Shown here one piece after another: positions 7,742 to 16,194 of a DNA stretch of 16,194 bases. The first letter of the stretch is position 1, and every line of letters starts with the position of its first letter. The DNA is from Arcticibacterium sp051269965 (GTDB lineage: Bacteria; Bacteroidota; Bacteroidia; Cytophagales; Spirosomataceae). The position numbers and the translations under genes were made by a program. The stretch spans positions 1 through 16,194 of the forward strand of contig JBNMFK010000054.1 in the NCBI GenBank assembly GCA_051269965.1, in the 5' to 3' direction. The notes below the pieces were generated by a model. It ran no database searches. It saw only the letters and a list, made by a program, of their open reading frames with translations, and was not told where the DNA came from.

Positions 7742-10048
7742 ATGAAATCTAGTTTGAAATATTATCTAATTGTAGCTGTGGGTTTATGTGTCTCATTGGC
7801 GGTATTGGATTCTTGTTACTCTCCTAGTGCTTCTGCGGCTGAAATCCCCGAGACAGTAGACTTTAATTTTCACATAAGACCAATTCTCTCGGATAGATGC
7901 TTTAAATGTCACGGACCAGACGCCAATAAAAGAGAATCAGATTTAAGACTTGATACGCCAGAAGGAGCGTTCTCGGCCTTAGAAGATTCGCCAGATGCTC
8001 ATGGCATCGTGGCAGGGAAACCAGAACTTTCTGAGGTGTATCTAAGGATGATAAGTCCTGATAGTACAGAAAGAATGCCTCCTGTAGAATCAAATTTAAA
8101 ATTGACTGACAGAGAAATTGATTTAGTTAAAAAGTGGATAGAGCAAGGAGCAGAATACAAACCACATTGGGCTTTTATTCCTCCTGAAAAAAGAGAATTA
8201 CCGAAGGCCGATAAATCTTGGACAATGTCGGAAATAGATTACTATGTCTACGGCGGTATAAAAAGCCAGGGGCTTTCACCGAATCCCAAAGCAGATAAAG
8301 AACAATTACTTAAAAGAGTTTATTTTGACTTGATAGGTTTACCTCCGTCTATAGAAGCTCAAGACGCTTTTATCAAAAACGCTTCAGAAAGTGCTTATGA
8401 AGATGTCGTGGATCAGCTATTGTCGAATAAACATTTCGGAGAAAAAATGGCACTGCCATGGCTAGACGTAGCTCGCTATGCGGATTCTCATGGTTATCAA
8501 GATGATGGCTTAAGAACCATGTGGCCATGGAGAGATTGGGTCATTCACGCTTTTAATTCTAATTATCCTTACGATAAGTTTTTGACATGGCAGCTTGCAG
8601 GAGACTTACTTGAAAACGCTTCAAAGGAGTCCATTTTAGCCACTGGCTTTAACAGAAATCATAAGATTACTCAAGAAGGTGGTGTGATAGACGAGGAGTA
8701 TCGCGTGGAGTATGTTACTGACAGGGTGAATACTTTTGGTAAGTCATTTTTAGCGTTGACTTTTGAATGTGCACATTGCCACGACCATAAATATGATCCT
8801 ATCTCTCAAAAGGAATATTATAGCTCTTTCGCTTTTTTTAACCAAGTGCCAGAGAAAGGGCTGTTCGGTACAATAGACGCCAATTTTGCAGATCCTCCAA
8901 ACATGCGAATCTCTAACGAGGACGTAGAGAATATTTTTAGTTTTATCAATAAAAAAGATACGGCCAAGCTTCAAGTGATGGTCATGAGAGACAGTTCTGT
9001 TATAAGACCAACTTACCTTCTAGAGAGAGGGGGTTATGATGCACATGGAGAAGAAGTACCTTTTGATCTACCAAAGAGTATTTTGGCTTTTGACACCACA
9101 AAATATGCAACTAATAGACTAGGGCTTTCTAAATGGTTAGTTGATAAAGAAAATCCTTTAACCGCAAGGGTGTTCGTCAATAGGCTTTGGAGTCAGTTTT
9201 TTGGAACAGGGTTGGTTAAGACTCTTGGAGATTTTGGTATGCAAGGTGATTTACCTTCTCATCCAGAGTTGTTGGATTGGTTGGCAGTAGATTTCAGAGA
9301 GAATGGCTGGGATATGAAACGTTTGGTGAAGCAGCTAGTAATGTCTGCCACATATTGTCAATCTTCGGAAGTTACAAAGAGTCATCTCCAAATAGATCCA
9401 GAAAATGTTTATTTGGCTAGGAGTAAAAGAATTAGAGTGCCTGCAGAGATAATTAAAGATGTCGTTTTGGCGAGTAGCGGTTTACTTAATCCTGAAATTG
9501 GTGGGCCAAGTGTGAAGCCCTATCAACCTGCGGGGATTTGGGAAAGAGCTACTTCCGGAAGAGGAATATTAAAAAAATATGTACAGGATCATGGTGATGA
9601 TCTATATAGAAGAGGGATGTATGTTTTTATTAAAAGAACCGTACCACCACCTACCATGTTGATTTTTGATTCGAGTAATAGGGATCAGTGTGAGGTAGAA
9701 AGATTAACTACTAACACACCTTTGCAAGCTTTAGTGATGTTAAATGACCCTACAGTTTTGGAAGCATCTAGAGTTCTTTCTGGAAAGTTGGTTGATAATA
9801 AGGATAAACTCAAAGTTGCCTTTCGAAGCATTATTTGTAGGATTCCTGATAGCAAAGAGCTGTCCTTATTGAAGGGCTATTATGAAGAAGAGAAGGCTTA
9901 TTTTGAAGATAATGCTCAGGAAGCGTTTGAGCTTCTCAGCGTTGGAGAATTTATAGGAGAAGTAGATAAGAAAAGTGTGGAGAAGGCGGCATTAATGCAC
10001 TGTATCCAGTTAATTTATAATATGGAAGAGGCGATTACGAAAGTTTAA
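7742..10048 (+). CDS. DUF1549/DUF1553 Planctomycete-type c-type cytochrome protein
   Basis: A 768-residue exported protein. A signal segment covers residues 8-22; cleavage near ASA-AE at about 33 is likely, though DSC at 23-25 could be a poor lipobox. A Planctomycete-type cytochrome c domain (PSCyt1) follows, with heme site CFKCH at 53-57 and ERMPP at 110-114 supplying the probable distal Met. DUF1549 (PSCyt2) spans about 160-370 and contains a second CxxCH, CAHCH at 343-347. DUF1553 (PSD1) covers about 450-740, including RVFVNRLWSQFFGTGLV. The LamG-like insert present in many planctomycete homologues is absent, which explains the shorter length. These proteins always travel with DUF1501 proteins, as here (next gene 6 bases on). 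They are thought to work in the periplasm in breakdown or oxidation of complex organic matter, but no reaction is established. No frameshift is seen. Confidence 0.92.
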   Translation: MKSSLKYYLIVAVGLCVSLAVLDSCYSPSASAAEIPETVDFNFHIRPILSDRCFKCHGPDANKRESDLRLDTPEGAFSALEDSPDAHGIVAGKPELSEVYLRMISPDSTERMPPVESNLKLTDREIDLVKKWIEQGAEYKPHWAFIPPEKRELPKADKSWTMSEIDYYVYGGIKSQGLSPNPKADKEQLLKRVYFDLIGLPPSIEAQDAFIKNASESAYEDVVDQLLSNKHFGEKMALPWLDVARYADSHGYQDDGLRTMWPWRDWVIHAFNSNYPYDKFLTWQLAGDLLENASKESILATGFNRNHKITQEGGVIDEEYRVEYVTDRVNTFGKSFLALTFECAHCHDHKYDPISQKEYYSSFAFFNQVPEKGLFGTIDANFADPPNMRISNEDVENIFSFINKKDTAKLQVMVMRDSSVIRPTYLLERGGYDAHGEEVPFDLPKSILAFDTTKYATNRLGLSKWLVDKENPLTARVFVNRLWSQFFGTGLVKTLGDFGMQGDLPSHPELLDWLAVDFRENGWDMKRLVKQLVMSATYCQSSEVTKSHLQIDPENVYLARSKRIRVPAEIIKDVVLASSGLLNPEIGGPSVKPYQPAGIWERATSGRGILKKYVQDHGDDLYRRGMYVFIKRTVPPPTMLIFDSSNRDQCEVERLTTNTPLQALVMLNDPTVLEASRVLSGKLVDNKDKLKVAFRSIICRIPDSKELSLLKGYYEEEKAYFEDNAQEAFELLSVGEFIGEVDKKSVEKAALMHCIQLIYNMEEAITKV

Positions 10049-10054
10049 AGATTT

Positions 10055-11509
10055 ATGGAGAAAGAAGTTTTAGAACATAAGTTTAATGTCAATAGAAGGC
10101 ATTTTCTTGGAAAAGCAGCCGCAGGAATCGGAGGTATTGCTCTTGGTTCGTTGCTAATGCCCGATCTTTTCAAAAGTGGTGGAGATATTTCTAATAGTCT
10201 ACCATTGGGAGTTCCACATTTTGCTCCCAAAGCGAAGAGGGTTATTTACCTTTTTCAAAACGGAGCACCAAGCCAGTTGGAGAGTTTTGATTACAAACCA
10301 AAACTAAGAACGCTTGCTGGTCAAAACTTACCAGAGTCTATTAGAAAAGGTCAGCGACTGACCGGAATGACTTCTGGACAGTCAGATTTTCCTATGATAG
10401 GTTCTTACTATGACTTTAAGCAGCATGGCAAAGCGGGAACTTGGATTAGTGACTTGTTTCCCAATATAGCTAAAATCGCCGATGACATTTGTGTGGTACG
10501 TTCCATGAATACTGAGGCTATCAATCATGATCCTGCCCTAACATTTATGCAGACTGGAGCTCAGATAGGAAATAGACCGAGTATGGGAGCCTGGATGAGC
10601 TATGGTCTAGGTAGCGAAAATCAAAATCTACCAGGCTTTTGCGTACTACTTTCCAGGGGAAGAGGTAACGGACAAGGTGTTTACTCCAAATTATGGACAA
10701 ACGGTTTCCTAGATTCTACCCATCAAGGGGTCATGTTTAGCAGCGGGGAAGATCCGATTCTTTACCTTAATGATCCCGACGCTATGGATAGGGCGAGTAG
10801 GAGAAAGATGCTAGACAAACTAGCAGAAATGAATCAAATGGGTTTTGATAAGAGTGGAGACCCAGAAGTGGAAGCTAAAATTCGGCAATATGAGATGGCC
10901 TACCGCATGCAAACGGCAGTACCGGAGCTCACTGACCTGTCAAAGGAATCAGACGCTACTATAAAGATGTACGGTGCAGATTGTATGGTGCCCGGCACTT
11001 ATGCAGCTAATGCTCTTATGGCTCGGAAACTCTCAGAATCAGGTGTTAGATTTGTGCAGCTATATCATCAAGGTTGGGACCAGCATGGAAACCTACCAAG
11101 CGAAATGGCTCTTCAGGCAGAAGAGGTAGATAGAGCCTCTGCTGCTCTGGTGATGGATTTAAAGCAACGTGGTCTTTTAGATGAAACTTTAGTAATTTGG
11201 GGTGGTGAGTTTGGAAGGACAAATTATTGCCAAGGTAAATTTACACTAGATAATTATGGAAGGGATCATCATCCTAGAGCCTACAGCATTTGGATGGCTG
11301 GCGGAGGTATTAAGCCAGGGATGGTCTATGGAGAAACAGATGAGTTGGGTTATAATATAATTAAAGACCCCGTTCATGTAAATGACTTTCATGCCACTAT
11401 TATGAATCAGATGGGCTTGAACCACGAAAAGCTAACTTATAAGCATCTAGGAAGAAGGTATCGCCTAACAGATGTGGCCGGAAATGTGATTCCAGGAATA
11501 ATTGCCTAA
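10055..11509 (+). CDS. DUF1501 family protein, Tat-exported, sulfatase-like fold
   Basis: A 484-residue protein with a Tat signal: NRRHFLG at residues 13-19, then a Gly/Ala-rich hydrophobic stretch (GKAAAGIGGIALGSLL). Family motifs are clear: YLFQNGAPSQLESFDYKP near 65-83, GWDQHGN at about 340-346, GGEFGRT at 383-389, GRDHHP shortly after, and AGGGIKPG with the later TDELGY. DUF1501 belongs to the alkaline phosphatase/sulfatase superfamily fold; its His/Asp/Glu residues probably bind metal, but no substrate is proven. It begins 6 bases after the DUF1553 gene and is followed at once by the membrane cytochrome gene, so the three form one transcript. Tat export suggests it folds with a cofactor before leaving the cytoplasm. 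Full length, no defects. Confidence 0.93.
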   Translation: MEKEVLEHKFNVNRRHFLGKAAAGIGGIALGSLLMPDLFKSGGDISNSLPLGVPHFAPKAKRVIYLFQNGAPSQLESFDYKPKLRTLAGQNLPESIRKGQRLTGMTSGQSDFPMIGSYYDFKQHGKAGTWISDLFPNIAKIADDICVVRSMNTEAINHDPALTFMQTGAQIGNRPSMGAWMSYGLGSENQNLPGFCVLLSRGRGNGQGVYSKLWTNGFLDSTHQGVMFSSGEDPILYLNDPDAMDRASRRKMLDKLAEMNQMGFDKSGDPEVEAKIRQYEMAYRMQTAVPELTDLSKESDATIKMYGADCMVPGTYAANALMARKLSESGVRFVQLYHQGWDQHGNLPSEMALQAEEVDRASAALVMDLKQRGLLDETLVIWGGEFGRTNYCQGKFTLDNYGRDHHPRAYSIWMAGGGIKPGMVYGETDELGYNIIKDPVHVNDFHATIMNQMGLNHEKLTYKHLGRRYRLTDVAGNVIPGIIA

Positions 11510-11514
11510 CCCAA

Positions 11515-13662
11515 ATGTTCGTTTTTTTAATGAGTAGATTTTTTAAACTTACCACATCACTTCTTATAGTTTTAAATGTGATGTTGGTTTTCTTGTTTTT
11601 TTTTGAATCCAAAGTTGAATTGCCTGTTCTGCTTGCTCCGCTTGGGCGAATGCACCCCATCTTGCTGCACTTCCCCATAGGCGTTTTTCTGATTGCGGTG
11701 ATTCTTCAGTTTCTTGATAAATATTTCAAGGAGACAGATTTGTTTGAAATTTTAAATTTCCTTTTTCTTTTTTCTGCTCTTACGGCTGCTTTAACGGCCA
11801 TTTTTGGTTTTTTCCTCGGTCTGGAATCTGGCTATGATATAGAACTTTTAAAAGACCATAAACGGTTGGGTATTCTTACTAGCTTGGGATGTTGGCTAAG
11901 TTACTTGGGCTTGAGTAAAGGTTGGAAAGTGGCTAAAATACCTTCTGTTGCTACATTAGCAGTGATGACCGTTGCGGGACATTTAGGAGGGGAAATCACT
12001 CATGGTGAAGATTATGTTTTAGCACCTATACGACCTGCAGCAGAGCTCACTTTTTTAGAAAACGAATCGCTTTATGACCAAGCCATATTCCCGATTTTAA
12101 AAGCAAAGTGTTTGGCCTGTCACAATAACAAAAAGCAGAAGGGTGAACTAAATATGGCCTCACTTGCCACGCTTGTGAAAGGTGGAGAAGAGGGTCCTAT
12201 CTGGGAAGCTGGAAGTGCTTTAAATAGCCATTTGATTAGCAATGCGAATTTGCCAATTGATGATAAAATGCACATGCCGCCTAAAGGCAAACCACAATTG
12301 ACTTCCTTAGAAATTGCCTTATTATCTCGTTGGATAGATGAAGGGGCCGATACTAATTTAACTCTCAATGAACTTCAACTTGGAGATACACTTAGAACGC
12401 TAGTCCAGACACAATATCCTCCGAAATCTGGAGATAAATCATATGATTTTAATGCTGTTTCATCTTCTCAGTTGGCGGAGCTAAATACGCCTTTTTGTAC
12501 GGTCAATAAATTGGCAAATGGTTCAGCGGCCCTTCAGGCTAGCTTTTTTGTTTCGCAGCGTTTTCATCTGGAAGACTTGAAGCGACTAAGTAACGTTTCC
12601 GAACAATTGGTAAGTTTAAATCTTTCTAAAATGCCTTTAGAAGACAAAGACTTGGGCCTACTCTCAAGTTTTCAAAACTTAGAAAAATTGATTTTAAACT
12701 ACACCAACTTAACTGGTGAGGGAATAGAGGTACTGGCTGGCTTAAAGCAATTGAAATATCTAAGCCTTACGGGTATTCCACTTGAAAAAGGAAGTTTGTC
12801 TAAGTTGAGCCATCTAGAAAATCTTAGGTCTATCTATGTTTGGAATACTGGTTTGGACCAAGAAGAAATAGAAGTATACAAGAAAGAAAATCCTTCAACT
12901 CGAGTTTATACAGGTTTTAAGGCTTCAAAAAACGATATTTTAAAAATAAATAGCCCAATATTGGTAAATAAAGATGCCATTTTAGAACAAGGAGAAAAAG
13001 TAGAGATTGAACATGGGTTAATGGATGTAGAGATTAGGTATACATTGGACGGGAGCATCCCAGATTCTATTGAAGGTTTGATTTACGAAAAGGGTTTGGA
13101 GGTGAATGGTTTTGTAGAAATAAAAGCAATTGCCACAAAAAAGGGTTGGTACCGCAGCGATATAGCCTCTTTTGCCCTATTTCAAAGCAGCTTTCAGCCA
13201 GACTCTGCTTGGCTGACAACACCCACTCACAAAGACTACCCAGGAAAGGGTATAGGTACAATATTCGACGGAAAACAAGGCGATAAAGATAATTTTAGAG
13301 ATTTAACATGGCTTGGATTTCTTGGAGAAAATGCTGAAATAGGTTTTAAAAGAAAGTTAAATGATAGCTACAAGGGAATCATAGTGAGTTACCTAAAAAA
13401 TGCTGGAAGTTCTATTATGCCACCTCTTGAGGTTGAGCTATGGGCTGGTGATCAAAAGAATAATCTTCGACTCATACAAAGCAAGAAGCCTGAATTAATG
13501 AAAGAAAATGGAAGTGTATCATTTGATGCCGAATCCTTTTTGCTCAAGAATCAGTATAAATTTTACAAAATAATTTGTAAGCCATTGCTAAAACTCCCTT
13601 CATGGCATACTAGAAAGGGAGATAAGTCATGGATCTTCATTGATGAGGTTTACTTCTATTGA
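11515..13662 (+). CDS. Membrane-anchored c-type cytochrome with LRR and chitobiase-C-like domains
   Basis: A 715-residue multidomain protein. The ATG at 11530 (MSRFFKL, residue 6) is the more natural start, with basic residues directly before the first membrane helix. Helices lie at about 14-30, 46-66 (HPILLHFPIGVFL, a DUF2231-like signature), 78-102, 117-133 and 143-158. A cytochrome c domain of the PSCyt1 type follows: CLACH at 199-203, then MHMPPKG at about 252-258 with a likely Met ligand. After it come leucine-rich repeats (about 362-450), a chitobiase C-terminal-like beta domain (about 480-555, VEIRYTLDGSIPDS) and a C-terminal beta-rich domain (560-715) that may be galactose-binding-like. 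It probably receives electrons from the two preceding periplasmic proteins or anchors them at the inner membrane. The operon thus carries three heme sites: two in the first gene, one here. Function is inferred from domains only. Confidence 0.88.
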   Translation: MFVFLMSRFFKLTTSLLIVLNVMLVFLFFFESKVELPVLLAPLGRMHPILLHFPIGVFLIAVILQFLDKYFKETDLFEILNFLFLFSALTAALTAIFGFFLGLESGYDIELLKDHKRLGILTSLGCWLSYLGLSKGWKVAKIPSVATLAVMTVAGHLGGEITHGEDYVLAPIRPAAELTFLENESLYDQAIFPILKAKCLACHNNKKQKGELNMASLATLVKGGEEGPIWEAGSALNSHLISNANLPIDDKMHMPPKGKPQLTSLEIALLSRWIDEGADTNLTLNELQLGDTLRTLVQTQYPPKSGDKSYDFNAVSSSQLAELNTPFCTVNKLANGSAALQASFFVSQRFHLEDLKRLSNVSEQLVSLNLSKMPLEDKDLGLLSSFQNLEKLILNYTNLTGEGIEVLAGLKQLKYLSLTGIPLEKGSLSKLSHLENLRSIYVWNTGLDQEEIEVYKKENPSTRVYTGFKASKNDILKINSPILVNKDAILEQGEKVEIEHGLMDVEIRYTLDGSIPDSIEGLIYEKGLEVNGFVEIKAIATKKGWYRSDIASFALFQSSFQPDSAWLTTPTHKDYPGKGIGTIFDGKQGDKDNFRDLTWLGFLGENAEIGFKRKLNDSYKGIIVSYLKNAGSSIMPPLEVELWAGDQKNNLRLIQSKKPELMKENGSVSFDAESFLLKNQYKFYKIICKPLLKLPSWHTRKGDKSWIFIDEVYFY

Positions 13663-14040
13663 CTTTTTGTCCTAAGGAATATAGAAGAAATCAAACGCAC
13701 GATTAGTCCTAATGGAAGTATAACCATCATCGTTTCACCGAATTTGGAAAGTGATTTTTTATACTATGGTTTATCTACTTTGACTAGTGCCGTTTGTAGT
13801 TCGACCTCAGTGAGTCCTTTGCTTTGCATTTCTGTGATATACCTACCAGCAATAATCTCATGAAAGACTGGTTTAAATACGGTGAATAACATCTAGGTAA
13901 AAGTATAAATGGGAGATGTTAAAAGAGTAATTAGGCTTCCAACTTTTAACGCTTCTTTAAAAGAGCTTCTTTGGGATAGAATAATTTGTCGAGAAGCAGT
14001 ACGCTAGATAGAAGTATGACATACATGACTAAGCTTCTAA
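13656..14040 (-). pseudogene. Decayed DUF4199-like membrane protein gene
   Basis: Reading the minus strand gives an N-terminal helix (NVRSLVMYVILLSSVLL) and, after one frame change near 13990, SSFKEALKVGSLITLLTSPI. The same frame continues through two TAG codons (13895-13893 and 13766-13764) to KFGETMMVILPLGLIVRLIS and ends with TAG at 13658-13656. The order of a basic FKEALKVG segment, a membrane helix, a soluble helix with MQSKGLTEVE and a final ILPLGLIVRLIS helix resembles the Bacteroidota DUF4199 family of about 170 residues. The gene is non-functional. Its end overlaps the convergent cytochrome gene by 7 bases. Family call is from memory of the pattern and is moderate; that it is a decayed coding region is well supported because the frame resumes sense on both sides of each stop. 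Confidence 0.6.
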
Positions 14041-14063
14041 CATTGAGAGCTAGCGAGATCCGC

Positions 14064-14102
14064 TGTAAAAAAGATAACCCAACTCTATGAGAGAAGGGTT
14101 AT
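14064..14102 (-). terminator. Hairpin with T tract, minus-strand terminator candidate
   Basis: ATAACCC and GGGTTAT (14074-14080 and 14096-14102) enclose a second inner stem CTCT-ATG-AGAG. On the minus strand the stem is followed by CTTTTTTAC, the layout of a rho-independent terminator. It lies just downstream of the decayed transposase in its reading direction, so it would stop readthrough from the element into the DUF4199-like remnant. Confidence 0.55.
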
Positions 14103-14226
14103 TCCTTTAAACCATTCTTGTAAAGGGGTTTAATCCTCCACAAGCTTTATAAACTGTAATATTTTAAAGGAATATATTTTACTGGCCAAATGCAAGTATT
14201 TACATAAGTATTTAAATTTGGGTTTA

Positions 14227-15170
14227 TTAAAAAACCTGAGTTCGATAAAGGGAATTAGAAGAATAGGGCTCATTGACTTGATTTTTATCTTTGAGAACTG
14301 GCTTTTTATCTTGAAATGAATAAGCAATTAATCCAGCCTCATAATGAGTGATAAAATTGATAAAGCTACGATGCCTAGAATGTTCAATTTGGCCAATGGT
14401 TCTCAGTGGATAGTTTATAGGTTGAAGGACGATAGTTTTCGGAGTAAAACCTTATCCCTCGTAGTCATTAAACACTTTTTCATTTTGTTCCTTATAGCCG
14501 TAAAAAATGTAATCTATTTTCAAAAAGCACTTGAAATAAATCTATTAAAAAATTGTTCTTATAAGTATACAAACTACCGATAGCTTTTTTTAATATTTGC
14601 CATTCTTTAAAGCTGTCCTATCATTAACCTTGGCCTGTGTAATAGAGGAATTGAGGGTTTCTCCTTGGCGGTCTTGTGGAGTTTGAAACCATAAAAACGT
14701 CAGATATACCTAGTTCCATGGTAGACGTCGCTATCGTAGCACTTTTTTTTAAAAAATTATTACGGTGTACTCGTTTGTTTTATTTACTTGTATTGGTGTG
14801 GAATCAATAAAGAAATACCGCTTCATTTATCCAAACATCAGGACTTTAAAAATAGAGTTGAGTTTAACACGGTTGACTACATTAAATCAACAAAAAATGT
14901 AAGAAACGGTAGGTGGAAATTCACTTTTTAAATGCAATTGAATGTTGGACATATAGAAATTGTTGAACTACCTGACTCCACTTTTATGAAACAAAATTGT
15001 AACGGTGAGAATTTCATTTATGGATATAGAGCTCTTTCTGTTTACTCGCATTTTTTAAAATAAAGGAGTTAAATCAAAAATGTGGTTCAAATACAAGTCA
15101 TCAATTGAAGAGAAAATTTCCGTGATTTATATCTTAAGTATAGGGTCTTTATTGTATCGATATTTTGTGC
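14227..15170 (-). pseudogene. Degenerate IS982-family transposase
   Basis: Minus-strand fragments in three frames line up in the order of an IS982 transposase. They are ITEIFSSIDDL near 15130; NRKSSISINEILTVTILFHK near 15030; HLKSEFPPTVSY near 14920; FIDSTPIQV near 14800 (the first catalytic Asp); WFQTPQDRQGETLNSSITQA near 14660; LFQVLFENRLHF near 14530; and GQIEHSRHRSFINFI near 14380. The tail AGLIAYSFQDKKPV ends at the TAA at 14229-14227. Several stops and shifts separate the pieces, so it is dead. Each fragment matches the family pattern, so the assignment is firm even though the joins are approximate. The 5' end is not exact. Confidence 0.85.
14233..14249. repeat. Left terminal inverted repeat of the IS982 element
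   Basis: Read inward, the first 9 bases (AACCTGAGT) match the right end perfectly, and about 13-14 of the first 17 bases agree. Confidence 0.7.
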
Positions 15171-15220
15171 GTTAAGATATCAAACCCACTCCTTATTTTT
15201 CCTTAAACTAAGCCTCTTCT

Positions 15221-15237
15221 TATACCGTACTCAGGTT
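15221..15237. repeat. Right terminal inverted repeat of the IS982 element
   Basis: Read inward on the minus strand from 15237 it begins AACCTGAGTACGGTA, against AACCTGAGTTCGATA at the left end. Differences fit ageing of the element. Confidence 0.7.
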
Positions 15238-15690
15238 GTAAGGGAATATGTAAGACTGGTTATGGTTAGAAAAAGAAAAGATAAATTTTACTTAACTATT
15301 TTCGCTGAAGGCCTCCAAAAGCAAAGGATTTTTATTCTCCCTCTTGTGAAAAAGAAAAGCAGCGCTAAAGCAGACTTCTGGATTTTACAGCTTTGCCATA
15401 ATGGTGTCCAGAGATAAAACGGATAAGAATGGCTTAGCTTCAGGTTACAAGAAAACCATGCCATAATTGTCTATGGAATAACTAAAACGGAAACGCACGA
15501 AGTAATTCTTTTTAATTTGAAGTATTAAAGGAATATCCGAAGATTATTGAATAGCTGTCTGTAACAGCTATTGACAAGGCAAAAGAGAATTTAGAAGCCA
15601 TAGACACGTATAAAGTGTTTACACCCAATGTCTCACGTATATTTCTTTATATGGAATTGACTTTCTTGATAATTCTTAGTTTTACTAGCC
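15238..15690. other. Intergenic stretch with possible eroded coding fragments
   Basis: About 450 bases between the IS and the adhesin-like gene. A 51-codon frame on + (15262-15417, starting MVRKRKDKFYL) and a short sense-looking run near 15565-15620 (TAIDKAKENLEAIDTYK) look protein-like, but I cannot identify either. They may be pieces of one decayed gene. Confidence 0.35.
15550..15572. repeat. Perfect 9-base inverted repeat
   Basis: AATAGCTGT and ACAGCTATT flank a 5-base loop. No T tract follows. It lies about 120 bases upstream of the adhesin-like gene and could be an operator or a transcript hairpin. Confidence 0.4.
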
Positions 15691-16194
15691 ATGGTAAAAA
15701 AACCAGTCAAGAATTTAATCCTTATTTGCATTGGGTTAGTGGTCTCTTTTGAGTTGTCAGGACAAGACGCTTTTATTTCTGTCCAGCCATCTTTGCAGGG
15801 AGGTTTTGTTTGTTTTAGTGGTTCAGCCGTCATCACAGCAACGGCTACAAATACGGAGACCTATCAACTACAAATTAACGATGGTGGGAAATGGAATGAT
15901 TTGGGTTCAAGTGGTTCTGGAAATATAATCTCCATTAGTGTAAGCAACTTTGTTTATGATAATGATTTCCGTATTACAGTGACCAATAGCTCGACTGAGG
16001 TCGTTAATGTTAGCGATGTTCTTCATGTGACAGCCCAAAAGCCAATTCTGACTATTCAGCCTATTGATCAAATTCAGTGTTATAATCAAGATGTTTTTTA
16101 TTACGTCAATGGAGGCTATACGTCCTACGAGTGGCAAAAAAGTGAAACAGCTGATGGATTTTACTCCGCACTTTCATCCGGTTCTAAGTATAAA
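15691..16194 (+). CDS. Secreted Ig-like/adhesin-type protein, 5' part only
   Basis: An open frame of 168 codons begins with ATG at 15691 and runs off the window with no stop. The N-terminus is a Sec signal peptide: MVKKPVKN, then a hydrophobic stretch LILICIGLVVSF, with cleavage likely near SGQ-D (residues 26-28). The mature part is rich in Ser, Thr, Asn and Val and in alternating beta-strand patterns, for example QPSLQGGFVCFSGSAVITA and LTIQPIDQIQCYNQDVFYYV. These resemble repeated Ig-like/PKD-type modules of large Bacteroidota surface proteins, which often end in a type IX secretion sorting domain; the C-terminus is outside the window. A TTG at 15657-15659 and TAGTTTTA at 15677-15684 resemble a Bacteroidota promoter, but they would place the transcript start almost at the ATG, so this is weak. 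Surface role is inference. Confidence 0.75.
   Translation, partial: MVKKPVKNLILICIGLVVSFELSGQDAFISVQPSLQGGFVCFSGSAVITATATNTETYQLQINDGGKWNDLGSSGSGNIISISVSNFVYDNDFRITVTNSSTEVVNVSDVLHVTAQKPILTIQPIDQIQCYNQDVFYYVNGGYTSYEWQKSETADGFYSALSSGSKYK

Larger units (their letters stand above)
14233..15237 (-). mobile_element. Decayed IS982-family insertion sequence
   Basis: The transposase remnant is bounded by matching ends: AACCTGAGT at 14233-14241 and its reverse complement ACTCAGGTT at 15229-15237. The whole element is 1005 bases, close to the family's usual size. The transposase tail runs through the left end. No target-site duplication is obvious in the flanks. It carries no passenger gene. Confidence 0.8.

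Noticed and set aside
14344..14583. Plus-strand 79-residue open frame
   Set aside because: It is the antisense shadow of the IS982 transposase remnant.
15262..15417. RelE/Gp49-like toxin gene
   Set aside because: Some residues resemble that family, but the match is vague and the frame breaks before the conserved C-terminal motif.

Overview
The window looks like part of a Bacteroidota chromosome, probably a free-living or marine Cytophagales-like lineage. Pointers are the AT-rich composition, lipoproteins with short Lys-rich signal peptides, a DUF4199-like remnant, a secreted Ig-like/adhesin start, and a Planctomycete-type cytochrome operon of the kind also found in environmental Bacteroidota. 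This placement is inference from protein style; there is no rRNA or other marker gene here.

Layout. (1) 192-1454 (+): a Tat-exported, lipid-anchored Gfo/Idh/MocA oxidoreductase. (2) 1711-5052 (-): a tightly packed three-gene unit. In transcription order it holds a reverse transcriptase of the Abi/UG (defence-RT) type, a multi-spanning membrane protein with a C-terminal coiled coil, and a VWA-like lipoprotein. Junctions are TAATG and ATGA overlaps. The RT is broken by two stops and three -1 shifts, and the membrane gene by one probable -1 shift. (3) 5053-5424: a divergent intergenic region with two perfect inverted repeats. (4) 5425-6594 (+): a protein with a C-terminal WYL-like domain, interrupted by an in-frame TAA at codon 29. 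(5) 6595-7741: a truncated conserved small gene preceded by GGGTTAA/TTAACC repeats, then about 730 bases with no gene I can support. (6) 7742-13662 (+): an intact three-gene operon. It encodes a DUF1549/DUF1553 c-type cytochrome protein, a Tat-exported DUF1501 protein, and a membrane cytochrome with LRR, chitobiase-C-like and beta-rich domains. (7) 13656-15237 (-): a decayed DUF4199-like gene, then a decayed but delimitable IS982-family element with its terminal inverted repeats. (8) 15691-end (+): the start of a large secreted Ig-like/adhesin-type protein running off the window.

The main point of interest is region 2-4. A defence-type RT is translationally coupled to a membrane coiled-coil protein and a VWA lipoprotein, with a divergently oriented WYL-domain protein next door. 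This could be an undescribed RT-based membrane-effector system, preserved here as a decaying copy. The intact export/cytochrome operon (region 6) and the oxidoreductase (region 1) would both work in the periplasm, plausibly on carbohydrates or related substrates; that link is inference.
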